A stretch of 64,000 nucleotides of DNA, from assembly GCF_900116565.1 (NCBI RefSeq), contig NZ_FPCJ01000001.1, positions 1,652,540 through 1,716,539 of the forward strand, given 5' to 3'. A program made the translations under genes and the position numbers. Positions 56,408-64,000 of the stretch are shown here, one piece after another. Under the pieces are notes generated by a model. That model was not told the DNA's origin and did no database searches. It was given only the letters and a program-made list of their open reading frames with translations. The number at the start of each line of letters is the position of its first letter. The first letter of the stretch is position 1. Source of the stretch: Thermoflavifilum thermophilum (GTDB lineage Bacteria; Bacteroidota; Bacteroidia; Chitinophagales; Chitinophagaceae).

Positions 56408-56440
56408 GCTACCTATTTTCATAGGTAGCAATTTTATTTT
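56408..56440 (+). terminator. Terminator-like hairpin after the surface-protein genes
   Basis: GCTACCTAT (56408-56416) pairs perfectly with ATAGGTAGC (56421-56429) around TTTC, and T-rich sequence follows. It lies 78 bases after the last stop and separates these genes from the mer operon. Confidence 0.7.
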
Positions 56441-56471
56441 TAACGACACTCTTGATGATTTGTTAATTTCA

Positions 56472-56495
56472 TTATTTAAGTTTTTTCTTAAATAA
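56472..56495. promoter_or_regulatory. Likely ArsR-type operator: perfect 9-bp dyad
   Basis: TTATTTAAG (56472-56480) and CTTAAATAA (56487-56495) form a perfect inverted repeat around six T. It ends 8 bases before the -7 box at 56504 and covers the -33 region, where a bound repressor would block RNA polymerase. ArsR/SmtB regulators bind A/T-rich dyads of this kind, so self-repression of the mer operon is a reasonable inference. Confidence 0.6.
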
Positions 56496-56503
56496 GAAAT
56501 TTA

Positions 56504-56511
56504 TACTTTTG
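56504..56511 (+). promoter_or_regulatory. Bacteroidota -7 box (TACTTTTG) of the mer operon
   Basis: Exact TANNTTTG match 28 bases before the regulator ATG. The -33 region falls inside the dyad at 56472-56495 and lacks a clear TTTG, which may mean that the promoter is weak or is activated. Confidence 0.55.
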
Positions 56512-56539
56512 GGACACGTAAATTTAAACCTTAATCACT

Positions 56540-56929
56540 ATGCGCAAGACAACTTCCTGTATTCGGGTATATGCGGATCCCCGGCAGATTGCCGATGGGA
56601 AGGCAAAGCTGCAACAAGCCGAGCAGCCCATTCAAACGTTGAGTCGCATTCTTGCTCTGTGCGGCAATGAAGTGCGACTGAAGATTTTGTATTTGCTGTA
56701 CGCGGAAGAACAGCTTTGTCCCTGTGATCTGAGCGATATGCTGGGCATGAGCATTCCAGCGGTGTCGCAACATTTGCGCAAGCTGAAAGATGCCGGCCTG
56801 GTGCTCACCCGAAGGGCAGCACAAACCATTTTTTACCGGATTGCACCGGAGCATATGCCGCTTTTGCAGCCTTTTTTCGCCTATCTCGAAAAAACATCCA
56901 CCGCTAATACTCAACAAGTCTTGCCATGA
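56540..56929 (+). CDS. ArsR/SmtB-family metal-responsive repressor of the mer operon
   Basis: A 129-residue winged-helix protein. CDLSDMLGMSIPAVSQHLRK and LKDAGLVLTRRAAQTIFYRI are the DNA-binding helices and wing. Cysteines are Cys7 in TTSCIRVYAD, Cys41, and Cys60/Cys62 in EEQLCPCDLSDM. Cys7 plus the CxC pair in alpha-3 resemble CadC, which uses an N-terminal cysteine and a CxC to bind soft metals, so Hg(II), Cd or Pb sensing is likely. Most mer operons use a MerR regulator; this one uses ArsR, as is known for some Bacteroidota. The merTP gene overlaps its end by 4 bases. Confidence 0.85.
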   Translation: MRKTTSCIRVYADPRQIADGKAKLQQAEQPIQTLSRILALCGNEVRLKILYLLYAEEQLCPCDLSDMLGMSIPAVSQHLRKLKDAGLVLTRRAAQTIFYRIAPEHMPLLQPFFAYLEKTSTANTQQVLP

Positions 56930-57606
56930 AAAACGTAAACAAATCGCTGGTTGGACTCACGGTATTGTCGGCTATAGCTGCATCGCTGTGTTGTATCACG
57001 CCTATTCTGGCCATTGTAGCCGGTAGTGCGGGACTGGCTTCTACTTTTTCGTGGCTGGCGCCGGCCCGACCTTATTTGATTGGAATCACGGTTGTTGTCC
57101 TGGGGCTGGCCTGGTATCAGCATCTTCGCAAGAAAGCAGGCCGGCGTGCCGGCATCATGACCGGAGAAACCTCCCCCAAGCCAGGCGATGTTGATTGTGC
57201 CTGCGAAACGCCGGGCCGAACCTCTTTCCTCCAATCCACATCTTTTCTGGCACTCATCACCCTGTTTGCCGCGCTGGCCCTAATCTTTCCTTATTATGGA
57301 GGTTATTTATTGCCTCAACGGCCTGCTTCACCATCCAGTCAAGGGGCTTTAGTGGCTGTGGCCCGCGATACGACTCAGGTACAACATGTGGTGATGTGGA
57401 TCCCCTCCATGGATTGTGAAGCCTGTGCAAAAGGTATTGAGTATGAGGTGAAGCAGGTGCCCGGCGTGTTACATGCGAGGGTAAGCTATCCAAAAAAGAA
57501 AGCCTGGATTGATTTCGATCCCCGGCTGACCGGTCCGACGCAAATAGATTCGGTCATCAAGGCCACCGGTTATCCCGTAGAAAAACAGGAAGTCGTTACG
57601 CGATGA
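56926..57606 (+). CDS. merT: Mercuric ion transporter MerT fused to a MerP-like domain (MerTP)
   Basis: Imports Hg(II) for reduction by MerA. The N-terminal part is MerT: the vicinal cysteines Cys22/Cys23 in SLCCITPILAIV within the first helix, a second helix (about 45-65), a loop with Cys91/Cys93 (DVDCACETP) and a third helix (about 103-130). The C-terminal 70 residues form a heavy-metal-associated domain with Cys164/Cys167 in SMDCEACAKG, equivalent to MerP. The fusion puts both halves of the usual transport pair in one polypeptide of 226 residues. It overlaps the regulator gene by 4 bases and the next gene by 4 bases (57603) if the longer start is used there. Confidence 0.9.
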   Translation: MKNVNKSLVGLTVLSAIAASLCCITPILAIVAGSAGLASTFSWLAPARPYLIGITVVVLGLAWYQHLRKKAGRRAGIMTGETSPKPGDVDCACETPGRTSFLQSTSFLALITLFAALALIFPYYGGYLLPQRPASPSSQGALVAVARDTTQVQHVVMWIPSMDCEACAKGIEYEVKQVPGVLHARVSYPKKKAWIDFDPRLTGPTQIDSVIKATGYPVEKQEVVTR

Positions 57607-57641
57607 AGCGCTTTATGGTTTCATTTTTAAATAGGCTTGTC

Positions 57642-58034
57642 ATGAAAACATTTCTCATCCCCGCTCTTTTATCCGGTTCCCTGCTGTGGGCAGCTCCCCG
57701 GCTTTGCCAGGATGCCCGTTGTGCCGGATCGCATGCATGGGTTTCTCAAAGCCAGTCCTTATTGGCAGCTGAGTTTACTCGCGCTATTCATACTTCAAAC
57801 GATACCACCATTGCCGTTTTGCAGATCCATGGAATGGATTGTGCAGGTTGCGCTTCGATGATCCATCATACCCTGAGTAAGATGGCCGGCGTATATGCCG
57901 ATGAAGTGAAATATCCCGGCAATCGGGCGCTGGTTCAGTTCGATAAAGCCCGCATCAAGCCGCCACAAATGATTCAGGCCATCCGGCAATTAGGCTATAC
58001 CGCCACCCTGATTTCATGTACAGAAAAACACTAA
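57642..58034 (+). CDS. merP: Exported MerP-like heavy-metal-binding protein
   Basis: From ATG 57642 it starts MKTFLIPALLSGSLLWAAP, a signal peptide, and ends with an HMA domain carrying the metal-binding pair in GMDCAGCASMIHHTLSKM (Cys67 and Cys70 in this numbering) and TATLISC at the end. An upstream ATG at 57603 overlaps merTP and adds 13 residues. A periplasmic MerP normally hands Hg(II) to MerT; here it is present in addition to the HMA domain in MerTP. Cys22 and Cys27 in the N-terminal part (CQDARC) are extra cysteines. Confidence 0.85.
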   Translation: MKTFLIPALLSGSLLWAAPRLCQDARCAGSHAWVSQSQSLLAAEFTRAIHTSNDTTIAVLQIHGMDCAGCASMIHHTLSKMAGVYADEVKYPGNRALVQFDKARIKPPQMIQAIRQLGYTATLISCTEKH

Positions 58035-58046
58035 ACGATATTCACC

Positions 58047-59729
58047 ATGGCTCAATCTGAAATACAGCATCAAACGGCACAGCTGGATATTACCGGCATG
58101 ACCTGCACGCATTGTGCTGCGACCATCCAAAAGCTGCTCTTGCGTCAGCCGGGTGTTAGAGAAGCACGGGTAGATTATCCCACCGGCAAGGGCATCGTCG
58201 TGTTTGACCCCAAGCAGATTCGGCCCGAGCAAATCCAGCAGGTGATCGATCAGACTCCCTCCTACCGGGTAAGCCGGATGGATATCGGATTGTTGGTAAG
58301 TCCGAAGGAAGAAAATGGATACGATTACCGGCTTATCATCATTGGTGGTGGGTCGGCTGCGTTTGCGGCCGCCATTCGGGCGGAGGAGTTAGGCTTGAAA
58401 ACCCTGATGATCAACGATGGCTTGCCCATTGGTGGCACCTGTGTAAACGTGGGTTGTGTGCCTTCCAAAACGTTGATTCGCACAGCGGAAGCCGCCTTTC
58501 ATGCCCGGCACAGCTTTTTCGATGCCGTCAGGCCCCGGGGAGCCGATATTGATTTCCCACGGGTCATACGCGACAAGCAACAGTTAGTAGAAACGCTCAG
58601 GCAGCAGAAGTACCTGAACGTGGTACAGGATTTTGAACATTTGAAAATCCTTTCGGGTCATGCCCGGCTGGATGATTCGCACACGGTGGTGGTGGATGAA
58701 AAAATGCGATATACCGGAGAAAAGATTCTGCTGGCTACCGGCTCCAGACCCCGCATTCCCGATATTCCCGGATTAAAAGAGGTAGGTTATCTGACCAATC
58801 GTTCTCTGTTTGAGCTGGAAGAAAAGCCTGAAAGCCTGACCATCATGGGTGCCGGTTATGTGGGTTGTGAAATTGCCACGGCCTACCGGCGGTTGGGGGT
58901 GAAAATTCGCATCATCGAGTTTACGGATCGTATTCTGCGCAGCCAAACACCCGACATCAGCGAGGAACTCGCCCGGCACATGCAGGCTGAGGGCATTGAA
59001 ATATGGCCCAATTTCCGGGCAAAGCGGCTGGAACGAAAAGCAGCGGGAATCCAGATAACCGGACAATTTCCTGACGGACGCCAGCATACCTTCCTGGAAC
59101 CTGGTCACGTGGTGGTAGCCACCGGTATTCAGGCCAATGTGGAAGGGCTGGGACTGGAAGCCGTGGGTGTACAGCTGGCCGGCAATGGACATATTGCTGT
59201 GAATGATTTTATGCAAACTTCCGTGCCGCATATCTATGCAGCCGGAGATGTGGCCAACACCCCGGCGTATGTGTACACGGCGGCTTATGAAGCCAAAATA
59301 GCCGTCAATCATGCTTTTGCTGGTGGTCGGGAGGCTATTGATTATCGCGTGTTGCCCTGGGTGATATTTACCGATCCACAGGTGGCCGGTGTGGGGATGG
59401 ACGAAGCACAGGCCGATCAGTTGGGCATTCCATATGAGGTTAGCAAGCTGTCTCTCCGTGAGATTCCGCGTGCGCTGGCAGCCCGCGATACCCGGGGTTT
59501 CATCAAGCTCATCCGCCACGCCGAAACGGATCAGCTGCTGGGTGCACGGGTGGTGGCTCCCGAGGGAGGCGAGCTGATCATGACGCTGAGCCTGGCCATG
59601 AAATATCGGATTCCTGTCCAGGAGCTGGCTGCCCAATTGTTCCCTTATCTGACCCTGCAGGAAGGCATCAAGCTGGCCGCACTCGCTTTCAGCAAAGATG
59701 TGCAGAAACTGAGCTGTTGTGCGAGCTAA
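58047..59729 (+). CDS. merA: Mercury(II) reductase
   Basis: Reduces Hg(II) to volatile Hg(0) with NADPH. The N-terminal HMA domain has Cys20/Cys23 in GMTCTHCAATIQKL. The flavoprotein core contains IIIGGGSAAFAAAIRAEELG, redox cysteines Cys132/Cys137 in GGTCVNVGCVPSK, and YVGCEIATAYRRLGVKI for NADPH. The C-terminus ends KLSCCAS with Cys557/Cys558, the pair that receives Hg(II) in the partner subunit. At 560 residues it is the size of Tn501 MerA. It is the last gene of a four-gene operon; merB is absent, so only inorganic mercury should be handled. Confidence 0.96.
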   Translation: MAQSEIQHQTAQLDITGMTCTHCAATIQKLLLRQPGVREARVDYPTGKGIVVFDPKQIRPEQIQQVIDQTPSYRVSRMDIGLLVSPKEENGYDYRLIIIGGGSAAFAAAIRAEELGLKTLMINDGLPIGGTCVNVGCVPSKTLIRTAEAAFHARHSFFDAVRPRGADIDFPRVIRDKQQLVETLRQQKYLNVVQDFEHLKILSGHARLDDSHTVVVDEKMRYTGEKILLATGSRPRIPDIPGLKEVGYLTNRSLFELEEKPESLTIMGAGYVGCEIATAYRRLGVKIRIIEFTDRILRSQTPDISEELARHMQAEGIEIWPNFRAKRLERKAAGIQITGQFPDGRQHTFLEPGHVVVATGIQANVEGLGLEAVGVQLAGNGHIAVNDFMQTSVPHIYAAGDVANTPAYVYTAAYEAKIAVNHAFAGGREAIDYRVLPWVIFTDPQVAGVGMDEAQADQLGIPYEVSKLSLREIPRALAARDTRGFIKLIRHAETDQLLGARVVAPEGGELIMTLSLAMKYRIPVQELAAQLFPYLTLQEGIKLAALAFSKDVQKLSCCAS

Positions 59730-59749
59730 CTTGCGGGTGCTGTGTGATA

Positions 59750-59801
59750 GGGTTGTGAATTCAAATCAGTTTTTTTAGTTTGCCGGCTGATTTCACAACC
59801 C
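59750..59801. repeat. Long interrupted inverted repeat between merA and the DGQHR gene
   Basis: The left arm GGGTTGTGAA (59750-59759) plus ATCAG (59765-59769) pairs with CTGATTTCACAACCC (59787-59801), giving 15 base pairs with a five-base bulge (59760-59764) on the left side. The loop contains a run of seven T. It could end merA transcripts or be an operator for the next gene, whose ATG is 16 bases downstream. Confidence 0.6.
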
Positions 59802-59816
59802 TAATCTGTTTACTTC

Positions 59817-60914
59817 ATGCTTGCCACACAAATCTGCCAGAAGGACAATCGATTTTATTTTGTGGCTTATCCCGCCGAAGATTTGCTTCGACACGTCAAA
59901 TTTGTGAGTCGTTTTTACGGCGAACAGCAGCAAGTACTGGAAGCATCCCGTGTATCGCCTCATGATGAGGTAGAGCAGTTCATTGCCAAAATCGAGCGGA
60001 GCGATACAGCTTTTCAACGTGAACCATCGCAACTAAAAATTCGGGCTATTGAGAATTTCTATGAGACAGCTGAAAGCCAGCCTCCTATACCCGGCACTGT
60101 CCTGTTATTCACCCGGGAAGAACTGATGTTTGAACCCTTATCCGGATTCGAACACATGGGCAACCTGCATGAGCCGCACGAGCCGTTTATTATCATTGAT
60201 GGTCAGCATCGGCTGGCAGCGCTGCATTTTTACCTGCTGAAACATCCGGAAGAATCCCGCCATATGGATGTACCCTGTATCATCTTTGATGGACGTACGC
60301 AGGATTTTGCCACTGAAATGTTTGTGGTAATCAACAGCACACCCACCCGGATCAACAAGAGTCATCTGGTGGATTTGTATGAAAAAATTGCCTGGACTTC
60401 GCCCGACAAAAAACTTGCAGCGCGCATTGCCGATATGCTGTATGCAGAAGATGATAGCCCCATGCAATACAGAATCAATCGACTGGGTGGGCGAAGCAAG
60501 CAAAAGAAATGGATGCTGCAGGCAGAATTGTTTAATGAATTGCTGCGCTGGACAAAAGGATGGGAAGGTGATGGGCATGCATTGCGCCGGGAAGCTGCTG
60601 ATCGGTATCGCATATTGCGCGATTTCTTTAAGGCTGCATCTTCAACATGGGGCGATGCCTGGGATCATGAACGATACATGGTTACAAAGCCCGTTACATT
60701 AAAGGCCATGATTCGGGTGGCTGTGGAACTGGTGCAGCAGGGTGATGCCTTGCCAGAAGAAAATCGGGTAGAACGCTGGAAGGCAAGACTGCAACCATGG
60801 GCCAATGAAAAACCCCGGTTCAGGATGGATGGGTTTTATGAGCGTTTTGCTGCGAGGGGGCAGGTGGAGCGTACCCGCCGCATCTTTAATGAGCTCTGGC
60901 GGTTGATTCAATGA
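59817..60914 (+). CDS. DGQHR-domain protein (DndB-like), stand-alone
   Basis: A 365-residue cytoplasmic protein with the signature IIIDGQHRLAALHFYLL (Asp128), then FATEMFVVINSTPTRINKSH and LVDLYEKIA, the layout of the DGQHR domain shared with DndB/DptB, regulators of DNA phosphorothioation. The last part (RWTKGWEGDGHALRREAADR) is helical. No dndA, dndC, dndD, dndE or restriction genes occur in the window, so its role is open. It follows the mer operon by 87 bases and has an inverted repeat just ahead of its start. Confidence 0.8.
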   Translation: MLATQICQKDNRFYFVAYPAEDLLRHVKFVSRFYGEQQQVLEASRVSPHDEVEQFIAKIERSDTAFQREPSQLKIRAIENFYETAESQPPIPGTVLLFTREELMFEPLSGFEHMGNLHEPHEPFIIIDGQHRLAALHFYLLKHPEESRHMDVPCIIFDGRTQDFATEMFVVINSTPTRINKSHLVDLYEKIAWTSPDKKLAARIADMLYAEDDSPMQYRINRLGGRSKQKKWMLQAELFNELLRWTKGWEGDGHALRREAADRYRILRDFFKAASSTWGDAWDHERYMVTKPVTLKAMIRVAVELVQQGDALPEENRVERWKARLQPWANEKPRFRMDGFYERFAARGQVERTRRIFNELWRLIQ

Positions 60915-60925
60915 ATACATGAGAT

Positions 60926-62002
60926 TCAGGATAAGGGGCTGTTTGTCCAATAACTGTGCACGGCCTTACTGTTGGTGCTTTCCGGCAAGGTAAGCTCTCC
61001 GCGCAAAGGCCTTTGCAGCAAGCAGATGATTTCTTCCGTGCTCAGATCCTGGCCCAGCAAAAACATGGTTTTGGTGATGGCAGCCTCAAACGTCATATCA
61101 TAACCGCTCACTACGCCGATTTCCAGCAGTTTTTCGCTGGTTTCATAACGACCCAATTCCACGGATCCCCCGTCGCATTGCGTAATATTCAGGATGATTT
61201 TACCCTTTTTAATGGCTTTTTCCAGGCTTCGGATAAACCAGGCAGCCGTGGGCGCATTGCCACTGCCAAAGGTTTCCAGAATAATTGCCCGTGAATGCGG
61301 CGTGTTCAAGATGGCATCAACGGTTTCAGGGGTAATGCCGGGAAATATCTTTAATACGCTTACGTGTGGATCCAGCTTTTTGTGAAAGCGGATAGGTTCT
61401 GTGGGAGGAGGCAGGATGAATGGCTGATGGTATTTGATGGTAATACCAGCCTCGGCCAGGGGAGGATAGTTCATGGAATAAAAAGCCTCAAATTTTTCCG
61501 CATTGTATTTTTTGGTACGATTACCCCGGAACAGCTGAAAATCAAAATAAATGCATACTTCCGGAACGGCTGCATGGCCATTGATGCGGGTGGCTGCAAT
61601 TTCAAGTGCTGTGATGATGTTTTCCTTTGCATCCGTACGGATCTGGCCGATGGGAAGCTGAGAACCCGTAAGCACCACAGGCTTGCTCAGGTTTTCCAGC
61701 ATGAAACTCAATGCCGATGCGGTAAAGGCCATGGTATCCGAACCATGTAAAATCACAAATCCATCGTAATAGTGATAATGTTGTTCGATAATTTCCACCA
61801 GTTCCACCCATCGGTCGGGATGCATATTGGAGGAGTCAATCGGTGGTTTGAACGGATGCACGAAAAAATGATATCCCAGTCTGTACAATTCCGGCAAGTG
61901 ATCCCGGATTTCTCCAAAGCTAATGGGTCGTAACGATCTGTTTTTTTCATCGTAGATCATGCCCACCGTACCGCCTGTATATATGATCATCAGTTTGGTC
62001 AT
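60926..62002 (-). CDS. ansA: Type I L-asparaginase
   Basis: Hydrolyses asparagine to aspartate and ammonia. The nucleophile threonine lies in IIYTGGTVGMIYDEK, and VILHGSDTMAFTASALSFML is the second catalytic threonine region. VLTGSQLPIGQIRTDAKENI and ILETFGSGNAPTAAWFIRSL are further family motifs. It lacks a signal peptide, which marks the cytoplasmic type I enzyme. At 358 residues it is slightly longer than the usual 340. It converges on the DGQHR gene (11 bases between the stops). Confidence 0.92.
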   Translation of the reverse strand: MTKLMIIYTGGTVGMIYDEKNRSLRPISFGEIRDHLPELYRLGYHFFVHPFKPPIDSSNMHPDRWVELVEIIEQHYHYYDGFVILHGSDTMAFTASALSFMLENLSKPVVLTGSQLPIGQIRTDAKENIITALEIAATRINGHAAVPEVCIYFDFQLFRGNRTKKYNAEKFEAFYSMNYPPLAEAGITIKYHQPFILPPPTEPIRFHKKLDPHVSVLKIFPGITPETVDAILNTPHSRAIILETFGSGNAPTAAWFIRSLEKAIKKGKIILNITQCDGGSVELGRYETSEKLLEIGVVSGYDMTFEAAITKTMFLLGQDLSTEEIICLLQRPLRGELTLPESTNSKAVHSYWTNSPLS

Positions 62003-62110
62003 CTCAGGCAGTAAAGTTGCTGATTTTATGATTAGGAGAAATGCAAATTTTCATTGCATTCTTTGGATGATGTAACTATCAACAGCCCGGAAAGATAGAG
62101 AAATACTAAA

Positions 62111-62506
62111 TCAAGGATGGGCCTCGGCTATACCCAATTGCTGGAGTTCTGCAACGGTAATGGTAGGAGGCTCATGTTGCAAGATTTTGCCAGCCACACG
62201 TGTACCTACACGCATGGCATCAGCCCGGCTATGAAACACATGATGCCCGGGAATGGCAGGTATTTGATTCTGATAAATAAACGGGCGATTATTGATCCAT
62301 ATCTGATAGCCCCATCCCGAATCCACATGCATGACAATAACCTGCACGGAAAGAGAATCCTGTCCATTAGATAAGGCAGGATAATACGAATGGCGCAAGA
62401 AGGTATGCATGAATATGATGATGAGCACAACCAATGCCAGTGCGCCTGAGAAAGTGAATATGCGATATTTTTGGGTTGAACGGAAAAAGGATTCTTTTTC
62501 CCCCAT
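62111..62506 (-). CDS. DUF4907 membrane-anchored protein
   Basis: A 131-residue protein with one helix (about residues 16-36, FTFSGALALVVLIIIFMHTF) and an extracytoplasmic domain. GWGYQIWINNRPFIYQNQIP, IPGHHVFHSRADAMRVGTRV and LQQLGI are the DUF4907 features. The family is known from Bacteroidota next to Kelch-repeat proteins, as here (2-base gap). No function is established. It is followed by a 108-base gap and the asparaginase gene on the same strand. Confidence 0.78.
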   Translation of the reverse strand: MGEKESFFRSTQKYRIFTFSGALALVVLIIIFMHTFLRHSYYPALSNGQDSLSVQVIVMHVDSGWGYQIWINNRPFIYQNQIPAIPGHHVFHSRADAMRVGTRVAGKILQHEPPTITVAELQQLGIAEAHP

Positions 62507-62508
62507 AA

Positions 62509-63540
62509 TCAGTCGTCTGTTGTATTATCCGGAACATTGGGCTGAAACTCGCGCAGGTCGTCGTATTCAATGAGACTACCCTGTGAAGGGGTACCAAGCG
62601 CAATGAAGCCCCGGTTTTTAACGCTAAACCCCACAGCGCCTACACGGGTTGGAAATTCAATATTGGTGCGCTGCAGCCAAAGATCTGTTTTCGGATCATA
62701 TTGCCAGGTGGTATTGGTGTTTGAACCGGCCATACCGGTAGCAATGTAGGCGGTATCGTTGATCACAAAGGCAGCACCCTGTTGCCTTTCAATGGATGTA
62801 TAATTATCATCGTAGGAGGCTGAGCTGGTGTTGGCAATATCTCTTTTGCGGATCCAGATATCTTGCGAAGGATCATACGCCCAGAAGTCGGCTACCAAAG
62901 ACCCATTGTTAACACCACCCACCACATAAGCTGTATCGTTAATCACAAAACTCATGGCATACATCCGCTTGCTGCCGCCCAGACTGTTGTCTTTCAGCAT
63001 CCATTGATCCGCAACGGGATCATATTCCCAGAAATCTTTCAGGTAATTCCCATCATAGCCGGTGGTGATATATCCCTTACCATTGAGTGCAAAAGCCACA
63101 GCTCCGAAACGGCCGTTGGTAGGCATGCTGGCCTTTTGTGTCCAGCTGTTGGTTGTTGGATCATACATCCAGCAATCGTTCAGATAATTATTACCGTCAT
63201 AGCCTGTAGCCACATAACCTTTGCCATTGACACCGAAGCCCACGGCACCATTTCGGGGAGATCCGGGAAAATCAGCAATCTGGACCCAGCCGCCGTATCC
63301 GCCATTTACCGTAGGATCGAATTTCCAGAAATCAGACAGGCGGTTGGTTCCATCAAATCCGGTTCCTACATAAGCAGTGTCGCCGATTACAAAGCAAACA
63401 GCCCCGCTACGAGCTACGCCGTTGAAATCAGAACGCCGAATCCAGTTACCAAGGGTAACAGTTGAAGAACTGCTATGACAGCCTGCAAACAGCATGGCCC
63501 CCGCTAAAACGAAATATCCGTACAATAAGGTTGACTTCAT
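62509..63540 (-). CDS. Kelch-repeat lipoprotein
   Basis: The start MKSTLLYGYFVLAGAMLFAGCHSSSS is here cut to its key part: the lipobox LFAGC, so the mature protein is anchored by that cysteine. About six Kelch-like blades follow, each with a phrase such as VCFVIGDTAYVGTGFDGTNR, GFGVNGKGYVATGYDGNNYL, FVINDTAYVVGGVNNGS and a W-x-x-D-P-x-x-D/T-x-W turn (FWKFDP, CWMYDP, FWAYDP). The fold should be a beta-propeller that binds proteins or glycans at the surface. I placed the start at the ATG 63540, not the TTG at 63546. Together with DUF4907 it forms a two-gene unit. Confidence 0.87.
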   Translation of the reverse strand: MKSTLLYGYFVLAGAMLFAGCHSSSSTVTLGNWIRRSDFNGVARSGAVCFVIGDTAYVGTGFDGTNRLSDFWKFDPTVNGGYGGWVQIADFPGSPRNGAVGFGVNGKGYVATGYDGNNYLNDCWMYDPTTNSWTQKASMPTNGRFGAVAFALNGKGYITTGYDGNYLKDFWEYDPVADQWMLKDNSLGGSKRMYAMSFVINDTAYVVGGVNNGSLVADFWAYDPSQDIWIRKRDIANTSSASYDDNYTSIERQQGAAFVINDTAYIATGMAGSNTNTTWQYDPKTDLWLQRTNIEFPTRVGAVGFSVKNRGFIALGTPSQGSLIEYDDLREFQPNVPDNTTDD

Positions 63541-64000
63541 GAACAAATGTGTTTATGATGGTATTGAATGAACAAATATGCAAGGTAAAGCAATTGCAAA
63601 GAAAGCGGCATTACGAAAATAAGAACGATTTCCCGAAGGAAACGTTGCGCAGAAGGTTGTTAATTTTTTGATTATACTCACGAATTGCATGTCCGCAAAA
63701 AATCAGGCGCAATAATACTAAAAAAACATGTTGTTGCATATCGGGAAATCATATTCATTTGATAAAATACTGCATACGATTGTGTTCCTTGCTTACAAGC
63801 CTGTTACAGCCTGCTTTTGGTGTAGTTTTCCAATAAAACATGATTTGCTTGTTTATGAATTGTTAAATTTCTTTCTAAAGGCCACGATAACCTTTTAAAA
63901 GATGTTCTTATTCAAAAGTGTGCCTGATGTATTAAATTACCGGGTGGACGGGCATGTCTGTGCTTTATCCGCTCCTGTGCTGATGGTTTAATAAGTAAGT
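63541..64000. other. Gene-free A/T-rich end of the window
   Basis: No supportable coding frame; the longest is 29 codons near 63902. It should hold the promoter of the Kelch gene at its left end and possibly the promoter of a gene beyond the window. No exact TANNTTTG match was found on the side facing the Kelch gene. Confidence 0.4.

Noticed and set aside
56408-59801. Mer operon as part of a transposon
   Set aside because: No transposase, resolvase or terminal repeats were found; the inverted repeats at each side (56408-56429 and 59750-59801) differ in sequence and do not look like transposon ends.
63902-63991. 29-codon frame near the window end
   Set aside because: Too short, no ribosome site, promoter or similarity.

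Overview
The window looks like chromosome from a Bacteroidota bacterium, probably family Chitinophagaceae. The signs are a SusC/SusD pair, two LytTR-type two-component systems, a 1,100-residue SecA, several DUFs typical of the phylum (DUF4251, DUF4907, DUF4954), split transketolase, and repeated promoter boxes of the Bacteroidota form TANNTTTG, three of them with a TTG/TTTG element 20 bases upstream. The genus is an inference. No rRNA, tRNA, CRISPR array, transposase or phage gene was seen.

Layout. 1-3.1 kb: end of a phosphate transporter, then rfbA, galE and the C-terminal half of a split transketolase. 3.2-5.4 kb: a small charged-repeat secreted protein, then an ECF sigma factor with a one-pass membrane protein and an LTXXQ/Spy-like periplasmic protein, which resembles an envelope-stress cassette. 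5.4-8.4 kb (minus): an oxidoreductase, a sugar isomerase/epimerase and a DUF1080 protein, a set suited to 3-keto-sugar catabolism. 8.6-20.6 kb: housekeeping genes (secA, deoC, a SPOR protein, M20 amidohydrolase, glyA, a sugar nucleotidyltransferase, a nitronate monooxygenase-like protein, PdeM, an S24-type repressor, superoxide dismutase). 20.6-27.0 kb: a Tat-exported epimerase-like protein divergent from a SusC/SusD pair with a clear promoter and a long leader. 27.1-30.1 kb: LytTR regulator plus TPR histidine kinase. 30.3-37.8 kb: a divergent phosphodiesterase-family protein, then an RND efflux operon (adaptor, pump, TolC, GNAT). 38.1-47.3 kb: acpP-fabF-rnc, a CBS protein, a decayed outer-membrane receptor, DUF4251, glmS, DUF4954 and a quinone oxidoreductase.

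47.4-56.3 kb: a large propeller-type sensor kinase and LytTR regulator, followed on the same strand by two long secreted cysteine-rich proteins. One carries a beta-barrel-like N-terminus, the other DUF11-like repeats, and they share a C-terminal domain. I recognise no described system for this pair, and it is the best candidate here for something new.

56.4-59.8 kb: a compact mercury-resistance operon: an ArsR-type regulator with cysteines placed as in CadC, a MerT-MerP fusion, a separate MerP-like protein and MerA. A dyad sits directly upstream of the -7 box. A long interrupted inverted repeat separates the operon from a stand-alone DGQHR-domain (DndB-like) gene. The window closes with type I asparaginase and a DUF4907/Kelch lipoprotein pair on the minus strand.
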